From Dehalobacter restrictus DSM 9455 (GTDB taxonomy: Bacteria > Bacillota > Desulfitobacteriia > Desulfitobacteriales > Syntrophobotulaceae), in NCBI RefSeq assembly GCF_000512895.1, contig NZ_CP007033.1, positions 1,022,001 through 1,086,000 on the forward strand: a stretch of DNA of 64,000 nucleotides, written 5' to 3'. Positions 34,844-43,799 of the stretch are shown here, in pieces. The notes under the pieces were generated by a model that searched no databases, was not told the origin of the DNA, and was given only the letters and a program-made list of their open reading frames with translations. The translations under genes were made by a program, and so were the position numbers. Every line of letters begins with the position of its first letter. Position 1 is the first letter of the stretch.

Positions 34844-37255
34844 TCATAAAGAAATGATTGAAGAATTTACTGAAGAATTTTCTAAAATAAGTTGCTGGGG
34901 CAGGCTGAAAAATACTTTTTCGAACTCTTTAGCCGGCATAGGCTTGGCCAGATAGTAGCCTTGAATCTGATCACAACCCAATTCTTTGAGCACGTCGTAT
35001 TGGGCTGCAGTTTCAACGCCTTCGGCGATGGTTTTAATTTTCATAAAATTCGCCAGCACAATAATCGAACGCACAATTTCTTTGTCAAACTCATCATTGA
35101 CAATATGATCAATTGAGAGCTTGGAAAATTTTATGCGGTCGAATGGGAACATCTTCAAATGATTTAAAGAGGAATAACCGGTCCCAAAGTCATCAATTGA
35201 GACAGAGATTCCGATATCCCTGATCGTTTTGGTAATCTCGTGAATATCGTAGGCATCTTCGATTGCTATGCTTTCAGTGATCTCCATATCAATCCATTCC
35301 GGAGGAACAGCATAGAACTTGATTGCTGATTTGATCATTTCCCCAAATTCTTTATGATTTAGCTGTTTGATCGAAACGTTGATGCCCATTTTCAGAGTGG
35401 TCTGATAACGGTTGTTCCATTCGGCAATTTGGCGGATCGCCCTGTTCATCACCCATTCTCCAAGCGGAATAATCAGGTCTGTCTCTTCTGCAATCGAAAT
35501 GAATTCGCTCGGAGGAATTGAACCTTCAGCTGGACTATTCCAGCGGAGCAGTGCTTCAATCCCGATAAGACTGTTATCCGGTATGCTGAACTGGGGCTGG
35601 TAATGAAGTGAAAATTCTTTATCATAGATCGCTTTTCGCAATAAAATTTCAAGCTTTAGATTCCTTTGGAGGATCGCATTGATTTGCTCATTGAAAAAGA
35701 CGTATTTATTGAACCCTATTTTTTTGGCCTCATACATCGCTATATCGGAATTCTGGATCAGGGCGTCAAGACTTGAAGCATCATGCGGGTAAATGGAGAT
35801 CCCGACACTGATCGTTATGTGGAATGTATATTTACTGAGTTGGATTGGTTCTGCACAGATGGCGATGATACTTTGAGCCAGGTTCTCAATATCTCCGTTG
35901 TGATATTTGCCATGGAACGCCAGCACAAATTCATCACCGCCGAAGCGGGCCAGCAGGTCATGTTCAGGATCGATAAATTTCTGGAGACGCTTGGAAAGTG
36001 CAATGATCAGTTTATCTCCGATAATATGGCCATAAACATCATTAATTGTTTTAAACCGGTCAATATCGAGAAATAACAGGACGAGAATATGATCGTCCTG
36101 GCAGCTTTTGATTTTTTCCTGCACAGCTTCCAGAAAGAAGCGGCGGTTATAAAGCTTGGTTACGATATCTTGACTGGAAAGATAATGTAGCTGGCGGTTT
36201 TTCTTCTCGAGTTCTCTGGCTTTTTCCGAAAGCTCCCGTGTGCGTTCATCAATACGCTTTTCAAGTTCAGCGTTCAGCTCCTTTTCTCTTCTTAAGAGAT
36301 GCTGGTCTCTGATGGAATTCTGAATATGATTGCTCAGTATTCCATGAAGAAAGATAATGATGAGATAAATCAATAAGCTCTGAATATCGAATCCAACGAA
36401 AAACAGAATGATAATTGGACCTACCAATAAGAGCAGCCCCTGATTCCGGTAACCTTCGTTGGAATAATCCCCATAAAGCTCAGTATCATCAGCCCCTGCT
36501 TTTATATCCTCGGGTGTTATAAGCGCACTGAGCGCAATGCCTAGCAATGTCGCCATATAAACCGAATCAATCACTGAATTCGGAATATAAAGATCATGCA
36601 GATAGAGATAATAATAGACCAGATCGATCAAAGCAAAGGCCAAAACGGCACCTGTTGCAAGCCGGACGGAGGGTGCGATATTACCGGCCCGGATTGAGAA
36701 GAACCAGATGGCTATACCGGTCATCATGCCAATATCAAGAAGAATGCTCATAGCTGAAGTCCAGCCGCCTCTGGAAACGAGATAAAGGTTCTCGTAGTTC
36801 GCATCAAAGTAAATGATCCAAATCAACAGCAGAATGGAAACAGACATCGCCAGACTGTCAATCAGTAGCTGCAGGACATTCCATCTTCTGAAACGGTTTA
36901 GGGCAAAGATGACAGAACCGATCGAAAGAAAAAGATTGGTGCCAAAATACAGGGCTGCAACAAACAAATCATCTATTGGATCAATTCCAAGTATCCAAAC
37001 AGAATAGTCCCACATAAAGTCACCGACTGCCCAAAAAAGGGAAGCAAAAGAAAAAAACAGCCAGATGGTACGAACATACTTTGGCTGGCTTGATTTATAA
37101 TAGGCCTGCAAAAGCAGAAAAAATGAAATCAGTGCACCAACCGGCGAGAGAATATTTCCCCAAAAATCGGATTGGCTAATGGTCGCAGTAAGGTAAAAAA
37201 GATAATAAACAGCAATGAAAACAAAAATCAGTGTCTTATTCTTTGTTACTTTCAT
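34844..37255 (-). CDS. Membrane GGDEF-EAL c-di-GMP signalling protein
   Basis: An 803-residue protein. The N-terminal third has about eight to ten hydrophobic helices; a coiled coil follows (about 335-375, RREKELNAELEKRI). The GGDEF domain keeps RFGGDEF but lacks the RxxD inhibitory site (PEHD at that position). The EAL domain keeps the EALLRW signature, the E in EITES, DDFGTGYSS, AEGVET and the Q in QIQGYY, the usual metal and substrate residues. Synthesis and breakdown are both possible on paper. No signal-binding domain is recognised in the membrane part. Confidence 0.9.
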   Translation of the reverse strand: MKVTKNKTLIFVFIAVYYLFYLTATISQSDFWGNILSPVGALISFFLLLQAYYKSSQPKYVRTIWLFFSFASLFWAVGDFMWDYSVWILGIDPIDDLFVAALYFGTNLFLSIGSVIFALNRFRRWNVLQLLIDSLAMSVSILLLIWIIYFDANYENLYLVSRGGWTSAMSILLDIGMMTGIAIWFFSIRAGNIAPSVRLATGAVLAFALIDLVYYYLYLHDLYIPNSVIDSVYMATLLGIALSALITPEDIKAGADDTELYGDYSNEGYRNQGLLLLVGPIIILFFVGFDIQSLLIYLIIIFLHGILSNHIQNSIRDQHLLRREKELNAELEKRIDERTRELSEKARELEKKNRQLHYLSSQDIVTKLYNRRFFLEAVQEKIKSCQDDHILVLLFLDIDRFKTINDVYGHIIGDKLIIALSKRLQKFIDPEHDLLARFGGDEFVLAFHGKYHNGDIENLAQSIIAICAEPIQLSKYTFHITISVGISIYPHDASSLDALIQNSDIAMYEAKKIGFNKYVFFNEQINAILQRNLKLEILLRKAIYDKEFSLHYQPQFSIPDNSLIGIEALLRWNSPAEGSIPPSEFISIAEETDLIIPLGEWVMNRAIRQIAEWNNRYQTTLKMGINVSIKQLNHKEFGEMIKSAIKFYAVPPEWIDMEITESIAIEDAYDIHEITKTIRDIGISVSIDDFGTGYSSLNHLKMFPFDRIKFSKLSIDHIVNDEFDKEIVRSIIVLANFMKIKTIAEGVETAAQYDVLKELGCDQIQGYYLAKPMPAKEFEKVFFSLPQQLILENSSVNSSIISL

Positions 37256-37536
37256 ATTTATTTCTCCGTACAGTATTTATCAATCATATTATCGGAATTT
37301 TCTTTGATTTTCTGAAATATATGTAATATATTACCACGAAAAAATAGCAATTTATACATTAAAATGTAAATACATTGATCATAAAGTCAATTATACGCAT
37401 AAATAATAAAAGATAATAAATAAAGTGAACCAGTTCTAAAAATGCTAAAACCAGACAATGATTTACAAATTTCTTATTATTTTGACTTGCTAATCCCAAT
37501 CCAACAGTAAGTGAAAAACACACGCAAGTAAAAAAC
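37256..37536. other. AT-rich divergent intergenic region
   Basis: Very AT-rich spacer between the GGDEF-EAL gene and ylxM. It must hold the GGDEF-EAL promoter, but no clear pair of boxes was found. An 84-codon minus-strand frame (37359-37613) lacks a ribosome site and family likeness. Confidence 0.5.
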
Positions 37537-37565
37537 TTGACACCGAAGGTATTTTTGGATAAGAT
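37537..37565 (+). promoter_or_regulatory. Sigma-A promoter of ylxM-ffh
   Basis: TTGACA at 37537-37542 and TAAGAT at 37560-37565 with a 17-base spacer, 50 bases before ylxM. Confidence 0.7.
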
Positions 37566-37614
37566 ACAGATGGTGTAAAGCAAAAATACTTTACAGTGAG
37601 GCCGGAATATCAAA

Positions 37615-37980
37615 ATGAAAGAAATCGCTGAAAAAGCCTTGTTATTTGATTTTTATGGCCCCTTGCTGACAGAAAAGCAAGGAAAAATATGGGATCTGTA
37701 CTATCAGCAGGATTACTCACTGTCTGAGATTGCTGCCGAAGAAGGCATCAGCCGCCAGGCAGTTTATGATTTACTCAAAAGAACTGAAAAGATTCTGGAG
37801 GGATATGAGCACAAGCTTGGACTCATTTTCCGATTTATCCAGGAAAGAGATAAATTCCACCGCATAGAGTCTTTGCTGGAAGAAGCAAAACAAGAAGATT
37901 TCTCCAGCGGATCTGCCTGGAAACGTCAGTTGGATATAAATATGCGGATCAAAGAGATTATCGCAGATACACTCGAATAG
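37615..37980 (+). CDS. ylxM: YlxM family SRP-associated DNA-binding-like protein
   Basis: A 121-residue helix-turn-helix protein ([32 protein letters not shown]), similar to sigma region 4. YlxM is encoded directly before ffh in Firmicutes and modulates the SRP in Streptococcus; direct DNA binding is not established. The GAGG before the ATG and the adjoining ffh agree with this assignment. Confidence 0.93.
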   Translation: MKEIAEKALLFDFYGPLLTEKQGKIWDLYYQQDYSLSEIAAEEGISRQAVYDLLKRTEKILEGYEHKLGLIFRFIQERDKFHRIESLLEEAKQEDFSSGSAWKRQLDINMRIKEIIADTLE

Positions 37981-38017
37981 CGAATAAAAATACGATGGGG
38001 AAAGAAGGGACGCCGGG

Positions 38018-39406
38018 ATGGCAATGTTTGAGGGTCTAAGCGAAAAACTCCAGGCTACTTTCAAAAGACTTAGAGGAAAAGGTAAATTAACCGAAGCCGA
38101 TGTTACAGAGGCCCTGCGTGAAGTTAGAATTGCGCTGCTTGAAGCAGATGTCAATTTCAAGGTCGTCAAAGAACTGATTGCCCGGATCAAGGAGAGGTCT
38201 GTAGGTCAGGAAGTACTGGAATCCCTTACTCCCGGGCAGCATGTGATAAAAATTGTCCACGAAGAGATTATCCGTCTGATGGGTGGGAGTGAAAGCAAAA
38301 TATCGATTTCCTCCAAACCGCCGACAATTATTATGCTGGTGGGACTGCAGGGAGCCGGAAAAACCACTCATGGCGCCAAGCTCGCCAATATGCTGAAAAA
38401 GCAGGGGAAGCACCCGCTGCTGGTCGCCTGTGACATCTATCGTCCTGCTGCAATTAAACAGCTGGAAGTTTTGGGGGAACAGATCAAGGTTCCGGTTTTT
38501 TCTCTTGGTCAGGAAAATCCCGTGAAGATCGCTTCCGAGAGTCTGGTATTCTCGAGAAAAAATGGCAATGATGTCGTCATCATCGATACTGCCGGACGGC
38601 TGCATATTAATGAAGAACTCATGGATGAACTGTCCAGAATCAAAGGAAATGTCAAACCGCATGAAATATTGTTGGTTGTCGACGCCATGACAGGTCAGGA
38701 TGCAGTGAATGCTGCCGATGCTTTCCACCAACAGCTCGGACTTGACGGTGTCATTCTTTCCAAGCTTGACGGGGATACCCGCGGCGGTGCGGCGCTTTCC
38801 GTCAAAGCAGTGACCGGCTGCCCGATCAAATTTGCCGGAACCGGTGAAAAAATGGATGCTTTGGAAGTTTTTCACCCTGACCGGATCGCGTCCAGGATTT
38901 TAGGTATGGGCGATGTGCTTACTCTGATCGAGAGAGCCCAGCAGAATGTCGACGAGAAAAAAGCCAGGGAACTGGAAGAGAAAATCCGTAAACAAGAGCT
39001 TACGCTGGATGACTATCTTGATCAGATCAAACAGCTGCGCTCGATGGGTCCTTTGTCGTCTGTGCTGGAAATGCTGCCTGGAATCGGCAAGCAGCTGAAA
39101 GGCGTCGAGATCGATGAGAAAGAGTTCTACAAGGCGGAAGCCATCATCTGTTCGATGACAGCGGATGAAAGAAGAAAACCGATCCTGATCAAGGACTCCC
39201 GTAAAAAAAGGATAGCGAAAGGGAGCGGAACAACGGTTGTCGATGTTGGAAGGCTTCTTAAGCAATATGAACAAACCAAGAAAATGATGAAACAGCTTTC
39301 CGGACTCCCAGGGATGGGAGGAGCCGTCAAAGGCGGTACGAAGAAAGGGAAAAAAGGGAAAAAACAGGGCAAGAAATCTTTCCCAAAATTCCCTTTCCAG
39401 ATATAG
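38018..39406 (+). CDS. ffh: Signal recognition particle protein Ffh
   Basis: A 462-residue SRP54 GTPase. The N domain is followed by the G domain with [15 protein letters not shown] (P-loop, with His where Thr or Ala is common), [24 protein letters not shown] and [14 protein letters not shown], then a methionine-rich M domain containing [10 protein letters not shown] for RNA binding. The C-terminus is lysine/glycine-rich ([12 protein letters not shown]). It is cotranscribed with ylxM; rpsP follows. Confidence 0.96.
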   Translation: MAMFEGLSEKLQATFKRLRGKGKLTEADVTEALREVRIALLEADVNFKVVKELIARIKERSVGQEVLESLTPGQHVIKIVHEEIIRLMGGSESKISISSKPPTIIMLVGLQGAGKTTHGAKLANMLKKQGKHPLLVACDIYRPAAIKQLEVLGEQIKVPVFSLGQENPVKIASESLVFSRKNGNDVVIIDTAGRLHINEELMDELSRIKGNVKPHEILLVVDAMTGQDAVNAADAFHQQLGLDGVILSKLDGDTRGGAALSVKAVTGCPIKFAGTGEKMDALEVFHPDRIASRILGMGDVLTLIERAQQNVDEKKARELEEKIRKQELTLDDYLDQIKQLRSMGPLSSVLEMLPGIGKQLKGVEIDEKEFYKAEAIICSMTADERRKPILIKDSRKKRIAKGSGTTVVDVGRLLKQYEQTKKMMKQLSGLPGMGGAVKGGTKKGKKGKKQGKKSFPKFPFQI

Positions 39407-39523
39407 TGCCGATTTAAACACAATTTAAACAATCAGATATTCCTTTTAAATCATTGCGGACTCCCAAATATCATTGATGTTGTTGAATATATGGGTTTAG
39501 AGTTTGTTGGAGGAGGTGAAATT

Positions 39524-39787
39524 ATGGCAACAACGATTCGTTTGCGCCGCATGGGTGCAAAGAAAAATCCTTTCTACCGTCTTGTAGTATGCGACTCAGC
39601 ATCCCGCCGTGATGGCAGGGCAATTGAGGAAATTGGTTATTATGATCCTACCAAAAATCCTCATGAAATCAAGATAGATGAGATCAAAGCGCTGGAATGG
39701 CTGACTCAGGGAGCTCAACCTTCGGATACCGCAAAATCTCTGCTCAGTCAGGCCGGAATTATGGAGAAATTTCATAAATCCAAGTAA
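39524..39787 (+). CDS. rpsP: 30S ribosomal protein S16
   Basis: An 87-residue S16 protein ([45 protein letters not shown]). The start is the ATG at 39524, behind AGGAGGTGA; the longer frame to 39491 runs through that site. It heads the standard rpsP-khpA-rimM-trmD order. Confidence 0.97.
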   Translation: MATTIRLRRMGAKKNPFYRLVVCDSASRRDGRAIEEIGYYDPTKNPHEIKIDEIKALEWLTQGAQPSDTAKSLLSQAGIMEKFHKSK

Positions 39788-39804
39788 GCATGGAGGTGAC
39801 TCCT

Positions 39805-40035
39805 GTGAAAGAAGTCGTAGAGGTACTAGCTAAGGCATTGGTGGATCATCCTGAAGAAGTTATTGTGGTTCAGAATGCTACAGAGAGAACTGTGCACCTT
39901 CAATTGACAGTTGCTCAGGAAGATATGGGCAAAGTGATCGGTAAACAGGGTAAGATCGCTAACGCTATCCGGACAATTGTCAAGGCTGCGGCCGTGAAAG
40001 ACGGACGCAGGGTTATTGTTGATATTGACCAGTAA
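39805..40035 (+). CDS. khpA: KH-domain RNA-binding protein KhpA (YlqC)
   Basis: A 76-residue single-KH protein, with the GKVIGKQGKIANAI loop carrying GxxG. In Gram-positives KhpA pairs with KhpB/Jag and binds many RNAs. The GTG at 39805, five bases behind GGAGGTGA, is the start; an ATG at 39790 lies before the site. A terminator follows. Confidence 0.92.
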   Translation: MKEVVEVLAKALVDHPEEVIVVQNATERTVHLQLTVAQEDMGKVIGKQGKIANAIRTIVKAAAVKDGRRVIVDIDQ

Positions 40036-40041
40036 GGTTGG

Positions 40042-40061
40042 AAAGGGCTCAGGCCCTTTTT
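40042..40061 (+). terminator. Hairpin terminator between khpA and rimM
   Basis: AAAGGGC and GCCCTTT around a TCAG loop, ending in TTTTT. The next 130 bases before rimM contain no clear promoter or riboswitch that I can name. Confidence 0.75.
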
Positions 40062-40192
40062 GACTTTACTGGTTTAGAAAAACGCTAAGTGCTTTCTGAA
40101 CCATCTAAGGGCAGCTAAAACTGACGACGGCCAAGTTTTCTTTAAATGGGATGATGGATCGCGGAACTCTATAAAGGAAAGGGCGTAACGCC

Positions 40193-40702
40193 TTGGAAAG
40201 TGTATTAATTGGAGAGGTCCTAAAACCGCAGGGTGTCAAAGGAGAAATCAAGGTATATCCGATTACGGATAATACGGAGCGGTTCAGGGATCTGAAAGAA
40301 ATTTATCTGTCTGATGGAAGGACTGAAAAAAAATTTCATGTCCAGGGGGTAAGGATTGATCCGAAAGGTATCGTGTTCTTGACTTTGGAAGGCATTGCTA
40401 CTAGGGAGGATGCTGAAAAGATCCGTGGATTTGAGGTCAGACTAGACCGATCGGAGATTCCTCCGCTGCAAGACCGCTGGTATTACTTTGAGCTTGAGGG
40501 AATGCAGGTTTACGAGAATGATATTCTGCTGGGGACTTTGATAAGAGTTCAGGAAACTGGTTCGAACGATATCTATATTGTCCGCGGCGAAAAAACCGAA
40601 TTCTGTGTTCCGGCTTTAAAAACCGTTGTCAAAAAGGTGGATGTCCCGGCGAAAAGAATGGATGTCATTTTGCCTCCGGGGTTACTCGATGATGAGTCTT
40701 AG
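40193..40702 (+). CDS. rimM: 16S rRNA processing protein RimM
   Basis: A 169-residue assembly factor for the 30S head that binds S19. The N-terminal RimM barrel has LIGEVLKPQGVKGEIKVYP; the C-terminal PRC barrel has YYFELEGMQV and IYIVRG. The start is a TTG at 40193 with AAAGGG upstream. trmD follows 18 bases after the stop. Confidence 0.94.
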   Translation: MESVLIGEVLKPQGVKGEIKVYPITDNTERFRDLKEIYLSDGRTEKKFHVQGVRIDPKGIVFLTLEGIATREDAEKIRGFEVRLDRSEIPPLQDRWYYFELEGMQVYENDILLGTLIRVQETGSNDIYIVRGEKTEFCVPALKTVVKKVDVPAKRMDVILPPGLLDDES

Positions 40703-40720
40703 CATAAAGAGAGGCTGCGT

Positions 40721-41524
40721 ATGAAGTTTACGGTACTGACGATTTTTCCGGAAATGTTTGCGCCATTAAAAGAAAGCATTCTGAAAAGGGCTCAGGAAGC
40801 GGGCCTGCTTGAGATAGCGCTTGTTAATTTCCGCGATTATGCCGAGAGCAAACATAAAAATGTGGATGATATCCCGTATGGCGGGGGCTCGGGAATGGTT
40901 CTAAAGCCGGAGCCTCTGTTCAAGGCTGTCCGGAATTTGCCGGAGCCTGCAGGAAGCCGCCGAATTATTTTGCTCTCGCCTCAGGGAAAAAAATTTGAGC
41001 AGCGGGAAGCTTTGAGACTGGCTGGATATGATGAGTTAGTTCTTTTGTGCGGCCATTATGAAGGATTTGACGAGAGAATACGCGTCCTGGTCGATGAGGA
41101 GATGTCCATCGGAGATTATGTTTTAACGGGAGGAGAACTTGCTGCGATGGTGATGATTGATTCGGTGGCAAGGCTCTTGCCGGGCGTTCTCGGGAACAGT
41201 GTTTCTCAGGAGGATGATTCCCACAGTCAGGGTCTGCTCGAGTATCCTCAGTATACACGTCCTCCCGACTTTGAAGGAATGCAGGTGCCCGAGGTTCTGC
41301 TTTCAGGACATCACGCCAATATTGAGCGCTGGCGTAGAAAAGAGTCTCTGAGAAGGACTCTCCTGAAAAGAAGTGATTTAATCCCGCAGATAGAGTTTCA
41401 GCAAACAGATTATCCGCTTTTAGAGGAACTTACGCTCGATCATCCGGAGATTAAGATTTATCGCGAGAAATGGGAGCATTTAAAGCCTGCTCTGAAGCGG
41501 AGACAACGAATTAAGAGCGAGTAG
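40721..41524 (+). CDS. trmD: tRNA (guanine37-N1)-methyltransferase TrmD
   Basis: A 267-residue SPOUT knot enzyme modifying G37 next to the anticodon. Motifs: LTIFPEMF, NFRDYAESKHKNVDDIPYG, LLCGHYEGFDERI and the knot SIGDYVLTGGELAAMVMID. A typical C-terminal helical part follows. ATG start behind GAGAGG. It ends the rpsP group. Confidence 0.96.
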   Translation: MKFTVLTIFPEMFAPLKESILKRAQEAGLLEIALVNFRDYAESKHKNVDDIPYGGGSGMVLKPEPLFKAVRNLPEPAGSRRIILLSPQGKKFEQREALRLAGYDELVLLCGHYEGFDERIRVLVDEEMSIGDYVLTGGELAAMVMIDSVARLLPGVLGNSVSQEDDSHSQGLLEYPQYTRPPDFEGMQVPEVLLSGHHANIERWRRKESLRRTLLKRSDLIPQIEFQQTDYPLLEELTLDHPEIKIYREKWEHLKPALKRRQRIKSE

Positions 41525-41540
41525 TATAAAGACCTATTGT

Positions 41541-41605
41541 GGCAGGTCTGCTTGCCAAAACTACCGCTATCGGCTATTGTGCCCTCCGTGGCGTTTCTAG
41601 TGCCG
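41541..41605 (-). repeat. Dispersed palindromic intergenic repeat, partial copy D1
   Basis: Minus-strand reading gives AAACGCC-ACGGAG-GGCACAA, GCCGATAGCGG and GCAGACCTGCC, i.e. the 3' half of the family. The apical stem is no longer fully paired, so this copy is decayed. Confidence 0.6.
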
Positions 41606-41639
41606 TCTTACGAAGTGAATGCTTATGCGTCTGAAGAAA

Positions 41640-41797
41640 GATCTGCATTCTGGCATGCAGATCTGCGTAAATAATCCTACGATCAGTCTGGGGGCCACAG
41701 TTCCGCTGTGAGCGGAGCAGGATTGCGTAGCGCGGCCTTTTGTGTCAAGGATGACACAACGGCCGAAAAGCGGTATTGTGACCCACAGACTAACCCT
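41640..41797 (+). repeat. Dispersed palindromic intergenic repeat, copy D2
   Basis: It is nearly identical to copy C, including the side hairpin GATCTGCAT-TCTGGC-ATGCAGATC. The apical hairpin here is TTGTGTC-AAGGAT-GACACAA: both sides changed together relative to copy C (TTGTGCC/GGCACAA). With D1 it fills the gap between trmD and the methyltransferase gene. Confidence 0.82.
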
Positions 41798-41829
41798 AGA
41801 TTACTATTTAATAAGATCTGGAGGAAATA

Positions 41830-42390
41830 ATGGGAGAACTATATGTAGCCCTTATTCACGCACCTGTCTACAACAAAAATATGGAGCAGATCGCAACGTC
41901 GATAACCAACCTTGACTTGCACGATATTGCCCGAAGCTCAACTACTTATGGAGTGAATACCTATTATGTTGTCCATCCCGGTCCGGCTCAGCAGGATCTA
42001 GCCCGGCGGATCATGGGCTTTTGGCGGGAAGGGTATGGCGCTGAATATAATCCCAATAGATATGAAGCTTTTGAGAAAGTGAAGCTTGCCTCGACGCTGG
42101 AAGAAGCTGTCCAGGAAATCAAAATCAAGAATCCCGGCAAGAAATTATTCACGGTTGCAACGGATGCGAGACTGTACCGGAATACGATTGAATATTCCGA
42201 CCTGCGCCGGAAGCTCGAGGAAACTGATGAGGACTTTCTGCTGCTTTTCGGAACAGGTTGGGGCATCATAAAGGAAGAAATGGAAAAAGCAGATTATATT
42301 CTGAAGCCGGTTTACGGTTTCGGAGACTATAATCATCTGTCTGTCCGTTCAGCTGCGGCAATTATTTTGGACAGGCTCAGAGGCCATTAA
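41830..42390 (+). CDS. SPOUT-type RNA methyltransferase (TM1570 family)
   Basis: A 186-residue protein of the Methyltrn_RNA_4 group, a SAM-dependent RNA methyltransferase of unproven target commonly encoded next to trmD. It has LIHAPVYNKN at the start, TYGVNTYYVVHP, a LLLFGTGWG loop that forms part of the knot, and the C-terminal YNHLSVRSAAAIILDRL. GGAGG lies before the ATG. Target RNA unknown. Confidence 0.85.
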   Translation: MGELYVALIHAPVYNKNMEQIATSITNLDLHDIARSSTTYGVNTYYVVHPGPAQQDLARRIMGFWREGYGAEYNPNRYEAFEKVKLASTLEEAVQEIKIKNPGKKLFTVATDARLYRNTIEYSDLRRKLEETDEDFLLLFGTGWGIIKEEMEKADYILKPVYGFGDYNHLSVRSAAAIILDRLRGH

Positions 42391-42465
42391 TTGGTTATTT
42401 TTTGAATTGACAAGGCACAAGAATAAAGTGTTTTTTTTCGGAGAAAATAGTGCTGGGGTGAGCTT

Positions 42466-43611
42466 ATGAAAAACACTTTAATTCTGGGTGGGGGAATCGG
42501 CGGTATTGTTGCCTCCAATATTCTTAAAAATGTGGCGGGGGATTCCATGCAGGTAACGGTCGTGGACCGGGAACTCAATCATCACTTTGCAGCCTCTTAT
42601 CCACTCCTTATGATCGGTCAGCGAAAACCAGCGGATATAACAAGGAAGTTAACCAATTTAAAAAAGAAGAATATCCATGTTTTGCATCAGGAAGTACAAA
42701 AAATTGATTTAACCGGACATCAGGTCTCAACAAATCAGGGAGTCTTGCCTTTTGACTATTTGATTATTTCTTTGGGAGTGGAGTATCACACGGAGACCGT
42801 ACCCGGATTCACAGAATATGCTTTAAATGCTTATGATTTTGATGGGGTAAGAAAGATAAATCAGCAATTAAACAATTTCTCCTCCGGACGAATTGTTTTT
42901 TTTATATCCAGCTTGCCATACAAATGTCCATCTGCTCCTTATGAAATAATGTTTCTTTTGGACCAGTTTTTTCGGAAAAGGGGAATTCAAAATAAAATTG
43001 AGCTTACCTTGGTGACGCCAGATTACTCCCCGGAGCCATTAGCCAAGCCCAAGGTTGGGCAAAGTGTAAGGAAAATGCTTGCTGAAAAAGGGATAAAATT
43101 GATCACGGAAGCGAAAGTGCTCAGGATTGAGGAAAAAGCTTTGATCCTGGATCATGACACGAAAATTGCTGCGGATCTTTTGTTAGGTATTGCGCCTCAC
43201 TGGACCCCGGAGGTATTACGAAAGTCAAATTTGGTGGATAGCAGCGGATTTGTTCAAGTAGACCTTCACACTTTGGAAACAAATTACCCGACAATCTATG
43301 CCATTGGTGATGCTGCAGCGGTAAAGCTTCCGGTAATGGGGGCCTACGCACCGAAAGCCGGTGCGTTTGCGCATTACCAGGCGGATGTTGTGGCAAGAAA
43401 TATCTATCTTCTGTCCAGGGGGGCAAAGCCGGAATATACCTATAAAGGAAAGGGTACCTGAATCATGAATACCGGGTTCGGTCGGGCCCGATATTCATCG
43501 GTTCAGTATTATAAAAAACCAAGCCCATCGATCTCTCTATGGAAGCCAACGCGGACAGCCTATTTGGCAAAACTTGGATTTGAAAAATACTGGTTTGGCC
43601 GTTTTATATAA
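42466..43611 (+). CDS. SQR-like FAD oxidoreductase with in-frame UGA, candidate selenoprotein
   Basis: Read conventionally the frame stops at 43461 (331 residues); read through the UGA at 43459-43461 it continues 49 codons to TAA at 43609, giving 381 residues. The sequence has the FAD-binding ILGGGIGG, the redox Cys154 in YKCPSAPYE, and YAIGDAAAV near the C-terminus. SQR and flavocytochrome c sulfide dehydrogenases carry a second redox Cys about 175-200 residues later, after a GKG-type turn; here the UGA (position 332) stands at that place, in GKGT-UGA-IMNTGFGRA. The extension keeps family-like features (GFGRA, FEKYWF). A SECIS-like hairpin follows the UGA. The alternative is a nonsense mutation. 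The start ATG follows GGGGTGAG. Confidence 0.7.
43459..43498 (+). promoter_or_regulatory. Candidate bacterial SECIS element
   Basis: Directly after the UGA: ATGAATA (43465-43471) pairs with TATTCAT (43492-43498), then after a C/A mismatch CGGG pairs with CCCG, and UUC with GGG (two wobbles), closing on the loop GGUC (43480-43483). The loop begins 18 nt after the UGA. The E. coli fdhF SECIS, as I know it, also has a GGUC loop 18 nt after its UGA. A distinct bulged U as in fdhF is not obvious. Confidence 0.65.
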
Positions 43612-43697
43612 TCCTGGAATCAGAAAGATCAGAAAAACAGAAATGAAAAGCAGATATGAAGGACAAGCAAAAATTGACGCTGTATCGAAAACTTGAA

Positions 43698-43739
43698 GAA
43701 ATTAACTAGAGGAAATTAACTAGAGGAAATTAACTAGAG
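43698..43739 (+). repeat. Three tandem 14-mers upstream of rplS
   Basis: GAAATTAACTAGAG is repeated three times without change. It is non-coding and lies 25 bases before the rplS promoter. Confidence 0.85.
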
Positions 43740-43763
43740 ATTTAGTAAAAAAGATATAGCATA

Positions 43764-43792
43764 TTGCGCATTTTTGGTGTGTGTGGTAATAT
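43764..43792 (+). promoter_or_regulatory. Sigma-A promoter of rplS
   Basis: TTGCGC at 43764-43769 and TAATAT at 43787-43792, 17-base spacer, about 80 bases before the rplS start. Confidence 0.6.
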
Positions 43793-43799
43793 GATACAG

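Noticed and set aside
37359-37613. 84-codon hydrophobic minus-strand frame before ylxM
   Set aside because: It overlaps the ylxM promoter and lacks a ribosome site; hydrophobic residues are expected from AT-rich DNA.
39491-39523. Earlier start for S16
   Set aside because: It would translate through the AGGAGGTGA site; all S16 proteins begin at the later ATG.
42410-42465. TTGACA before the SQR-like gene as a promoter
   Set aside because: No acceptable -10 at 16-18 bases; transcription may come from further upstream.
42466-43461. Reading the SQR-like gene as a normal 331-residue protein
   Set aside because: It would end before the conserved C-terminal redox Cys and membrane-binding tail, while the frame beyond the UGA is clearly family-like. 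A plain nonsense mutation remains possible and is kept as the alternative.
43612-43697. Possible small gene after the SQR-like frame
   Set aside because: No frame with a start, a ribosome site and reasonable length.
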